NCBI GenBank assembly: GCA_045629485.1
Contig: JAZQRF010000301.1
Coordinates: 1-19,614, forward strand
Reading direction: 5' to 3'
Length of the DNA stretch: 19,614 bases
Origin: Pseudopedobacter sp045629485
Lineage (GTDB): Bacteria > Bacteroidota > Bacteroidia > Sphingobacteriales > Sphingobacteriaceae
Both the position numbers and the translations under genes were made by a program. The notes beneath the pieces were generated by a model, which saw nothing but the letters and a program-made list of their open reading frames with translations, searched no databases and was not told the origin of the DNA. Positions 17,801-19,614 of this stretch are shown here, in pieces; position 1 is the first letter of the stretch; every line of letters starts with the position of its first letter.

Positions 17801-19489
17801 ATGATTAGCAATACATTCAAAAAGATAAATAAAACATTAATGGTTGGCTTGGTTTGCGTTGTATCACTCAGCTCCTGTCAGAAAATGTTTGAGATACAAC
17901 CAGAAGATAAACTGGATAAAGAACAGATGTACCAAACAGTTTATGATGCGGATGCAGTTATCATTGGCTTGTATGGTAAATTATCCGCTCTGTCAGAACA
18001 GTATATCATTTTAAATGAATTAAGAGGAGATTTATTGACGGAAACCTATAAATCTAATCCATATTTAAGGGAAATCAATGAGCATCGGGTAACAGAGAAT
18101 AATCCATATGCTAGTCCAAAGCCTTTTTACGAACTGATTGCCAATTGCAATGATGCGATGTTTAACTTTCAGATCATGAGGGAGAAAAACATCTTAAATG
18201 CAGTAGAATTTAATCAGAGATATACTGAAGCTGGAATGTTGAGAACATGGCTTTACCTCCAGCTGGGCGTTCATTTCGGAAAAATACCCTACGTTACAGA
18301 ACCTATTTTGGATGTAAATGACGTGAAAAATGCTGCCAAGTTCCCCAAACTTACTTTTGATGAGCTTTTGGATAAGCTATTGGAATTTACAGCCACAATA
18401 CCGGAAGTTTACCTGAATCAGAATACTTCATCTGCAAGTCCGACGCTAATTGCTAACATGAGCGGTTATCCTGTATTAAACGGGGTGTTTAAGTTTTTTA
18501 TTCATAGAAAGGCATTGGTAGCTGATCTTAACTTATGGAAAGGTAATTATTTAAAAGCTGCAGAGATATACAAAAACATCATGGAATTGGATACCTACAC
18601 AACATCCAATAACGACCAGTCTATAGATAGATACGATACCTATAGAATTGTAAATGATAACTCTGGCAGATTCAACCTAATGACCACAGGTTTAGAGATC
18701 CCATGGTCTGCAATTTTTAATGATGCCCTAGACTCTAGAAAAGTAAATATTGAAAGAATGTGGACATTGCCTTTAAGCAAAGATTTTACCCCAAGAAATC
18801 CGCTATTGAACTTATTTGAAGCTTCTTTAGACTATGCCGTGAAACCCTCTGTTCTATCAATAAATAATTGGGACGGACAGGTTCGCGATGATGGTAGTTT
18901 AACAGATAGAAGAGGTTTAATGGCATCTTATTTTTTAGTTAATAATAATGAGCCTCAGGTAGCTAAATATACATTGAAGTACAATTTACTGGAGCCATTT
19001 GAAAAAACCGGGATATGGGTACTTTACAGAGCAGCAACTATGCACCTTCATTATGCAGAGGCCGCTAACCGATTGGGGTATGGTGCAGTTGCCGGGATAA
19101 TTATAAATGACGGTTTTAAATCACAAGGCAAAACTTATGCTACCAATCCGGTTCCTTTTGATTTTGATGGCTCTACAGGTACAATAAATGGAGATTGGTA
19201 CCGTAATATCGGGATTAGAGGCAGGGCAGTAAACCAAAACGTTGCTATAGAAGCTACGGATGTAGTAGACACCGAAAATAAAATTATTAATGAAGCGGCT
19301 TTGGAACTTGCTTTTGAAGGCTACCGCTGGCCAGATCTGTTACGTATAGCCTTGCGAAGAGAAGCTTCTGAACCTGGTTATTTGGCAGATAAGATAGGAG
19401 ATAAATTTGATGCAGAAGGCAAACCTTCCGGCGATATCAGGGGGAAATTAGCCAGTAAAGATAATTGGTACTTACCCTTTAAATGGTAA
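17801..19489 (+). CDS. susD: SusD/RagB-family outer-membrane binding lipoprotein (pair 2)
   Basis: 562 residues. The signal peptide ends in lipobox SLSSC (Cys26), followed by QKMFEIQPEDKLDKEQMY, a usual SusD N-terminus. Core motifs are RYTEAGMLRTWLYLQLGVHF (140-159), the TPR-type helix pair that packs against SusC, LYRAATMHLHYAEAANRLG before the C-terminal lobe, and ALELAFEGYRWPDLLRIALR (500-519). It diverges from the first SusD in nearly all loops and is 38 residues longer. It serves as the ligand-binding lid of the transporter 18 nt upstream. The protein is intact, ending LPFKW. Confidence 0.95.
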   Translation: MISNTFKKINKTLMVGLVCVVSLSSCQKMFEIQPEDKLDKEQMYQTVYDADAVIIGLYGKLSALSEQYIILNELRGDLLTETYKSNPYLREINEHRVTENNPYASPKPFYELIANCNDAMFNFQIMREKNILNAVEFNQRYTEAGMLRTWLYLQLGVHFGKIPYVTEPILDVNDVKNAAKFPKLTFDELLDKLLEFTATIPEVYLNQNTSSASPTLIANMSGYPVLNGVFKFFIHRKALVADLNLWKGNYLKAAEIYKNIMELDTYTTSNNDQSIDRYDTYRIVNDNSGRFNLMTTGLEIPWSAIFNDALDSRKVNIERMWTLPLSKDFTPRNPLLNLFEASLDYAVKPSVLSINNWDGQVRDDGSLTDRRGLMASYFLVNNNEPQVAKYTLKYNLLEPFEKTGIWVLYRAATMHLHYAEAANRLGYGAVAGIIINDGFKSQGKTYATNPVPFDFDGSTGTINGDWYRNIGIRGRAVNQNVAIEATDVVDTENKIINEAALELAFEGYRWPDLLRIALRREASEPGYLADKIGDKFDAEGKPSGDIRGKLASKDNWYLPFKW

Positions 19490-19545
19490 TTATGCATTGA
19501 TAAGCTTATAAGCCTTTGCCAGTTTAGCATTATTATTGAATATTT

Positions 19546-19614
19546 ATGATGAAAAGCAAAATGATTTTTTTTAGCCGATACTATAAATGCTTTCTATTGA
19601 TATTAATTTGGGGG
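19546..19614 (+). CDS. Start of an exported or lipoprotein gene, cut by the window edge
   Basis: From the ATG at 19546 (or the adjacent ATG at 19549) an open frame runs to the last base. It encodes MMKSKMIFFSRYYKCFLLIL and then IWG, a positively charged start followed by a hydrophobic stretch, typical of a signal peptide. It lies 56 nt after the susD stop on the same strand, so it is probably the next gene of the operon. The product cannot be told from 23 codons; another binding lipoprotein or a secreted enzyme would fit the context. Confidence 0.5.
   Translation, partial: MMKSKMIFFSRYYKCFLLILIWG

Larger units (their letters stand above)
4009..19614 (+). other. Predicted operon: FAS1-SusC-SusD-FAS1-FAS1-SusC-SusD-(next gene)
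   Basis: Eight consecutive + strand genes with gaps of 21, 10, 19, 98, 27, 18 and 56 nt. No gap other than the 98-nt one holds an evident hairpin, and none holds a convincing promoter. Seven encode envelope proteins (two TonB-dependent transporters, five lipoproteins), and the eighth starts with a signal peptide. The layout suggests two transport modules, each paired with FAS1 proteins, under shared control from the region at 3718-4008. Co-transcription is inferred from spacing and orientation. Confidence 0.7.

Noticed and set aside
19500..19509. ATAAGCTTAT palindrome after the second susD
   Set aside because: It has no loop and no T-run and is AT-rich, so it is unlikely to be a terminator.

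Overview
The window looks like a polysaccharide-utilisation locus (PUL) from a low-GC member of the Bacteroidota, most likely Sphingobacteriaceae (Pedobacter- or Mucilaginibacter-like). The reasons are the two SusC/SusD pairs, the AT-rich composition, the lack of clear Shine-Dalgarno sites, the [L/F][S/T]-[S/A]-C lipoboxes and a T9SS-type C-terminal sorting domain. The family-level placement is inference. All genes lie on the + strand. I saw no tRNA, rRNA, CRISPR array, insertion sequence or phage gene.

Region 1 (1-3717) is the 3' part of a large secreted enzyme. It has the C-terminal half of a right-handed beta-helix pectate lyase, a D-rich linker, FN3-like and LamG-like domains in an internally duplicated order, and a T9SS sorting domain. 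Its start lies left of the window.

Region 2 (3718-4008) is the only sizeable non-coding gap. It carries two adjacent 21-bp units sharing a 15-base core (3785-3826), a good candidate operator for the operon that follows.

Region 3 (4009-19489, continuing past the right edge) is a tight co-directional gene string: FAS1 lipoprotein, SusC, SusD, FAS1 lipoprotein, FAS1 lipoprotein, SusC, SusD, then the first 23 codons of another exported protein. Most gaps are 10-27 nt. The exceptions are a 98-nt gap holding a perfect 9-bp inverted repeat, and a 56-nt gap before the last, cut-off gene. The two SusC/SusD pairs are clearly different from one another. The three fasciclin (FAS1) lipoproteins occupy the operon head and the slots where SusE/SusF or other surface glycan-binding proteins usually sit. 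Two of them end in domains that look like beta-sandwich binding modules.

Working model (inference): the secreted lyase cleaves pectin-type polymer outside the cell. FAS1 lipoproteins on the surface capture or organise substrate. Each SusD lid and SusC TonB-dependent transporter pair then imports a different product. No regulator or further enzyme is visible, so the substrate link rests only on the neighbouring lyase, which may belong to a separate transcription unit.
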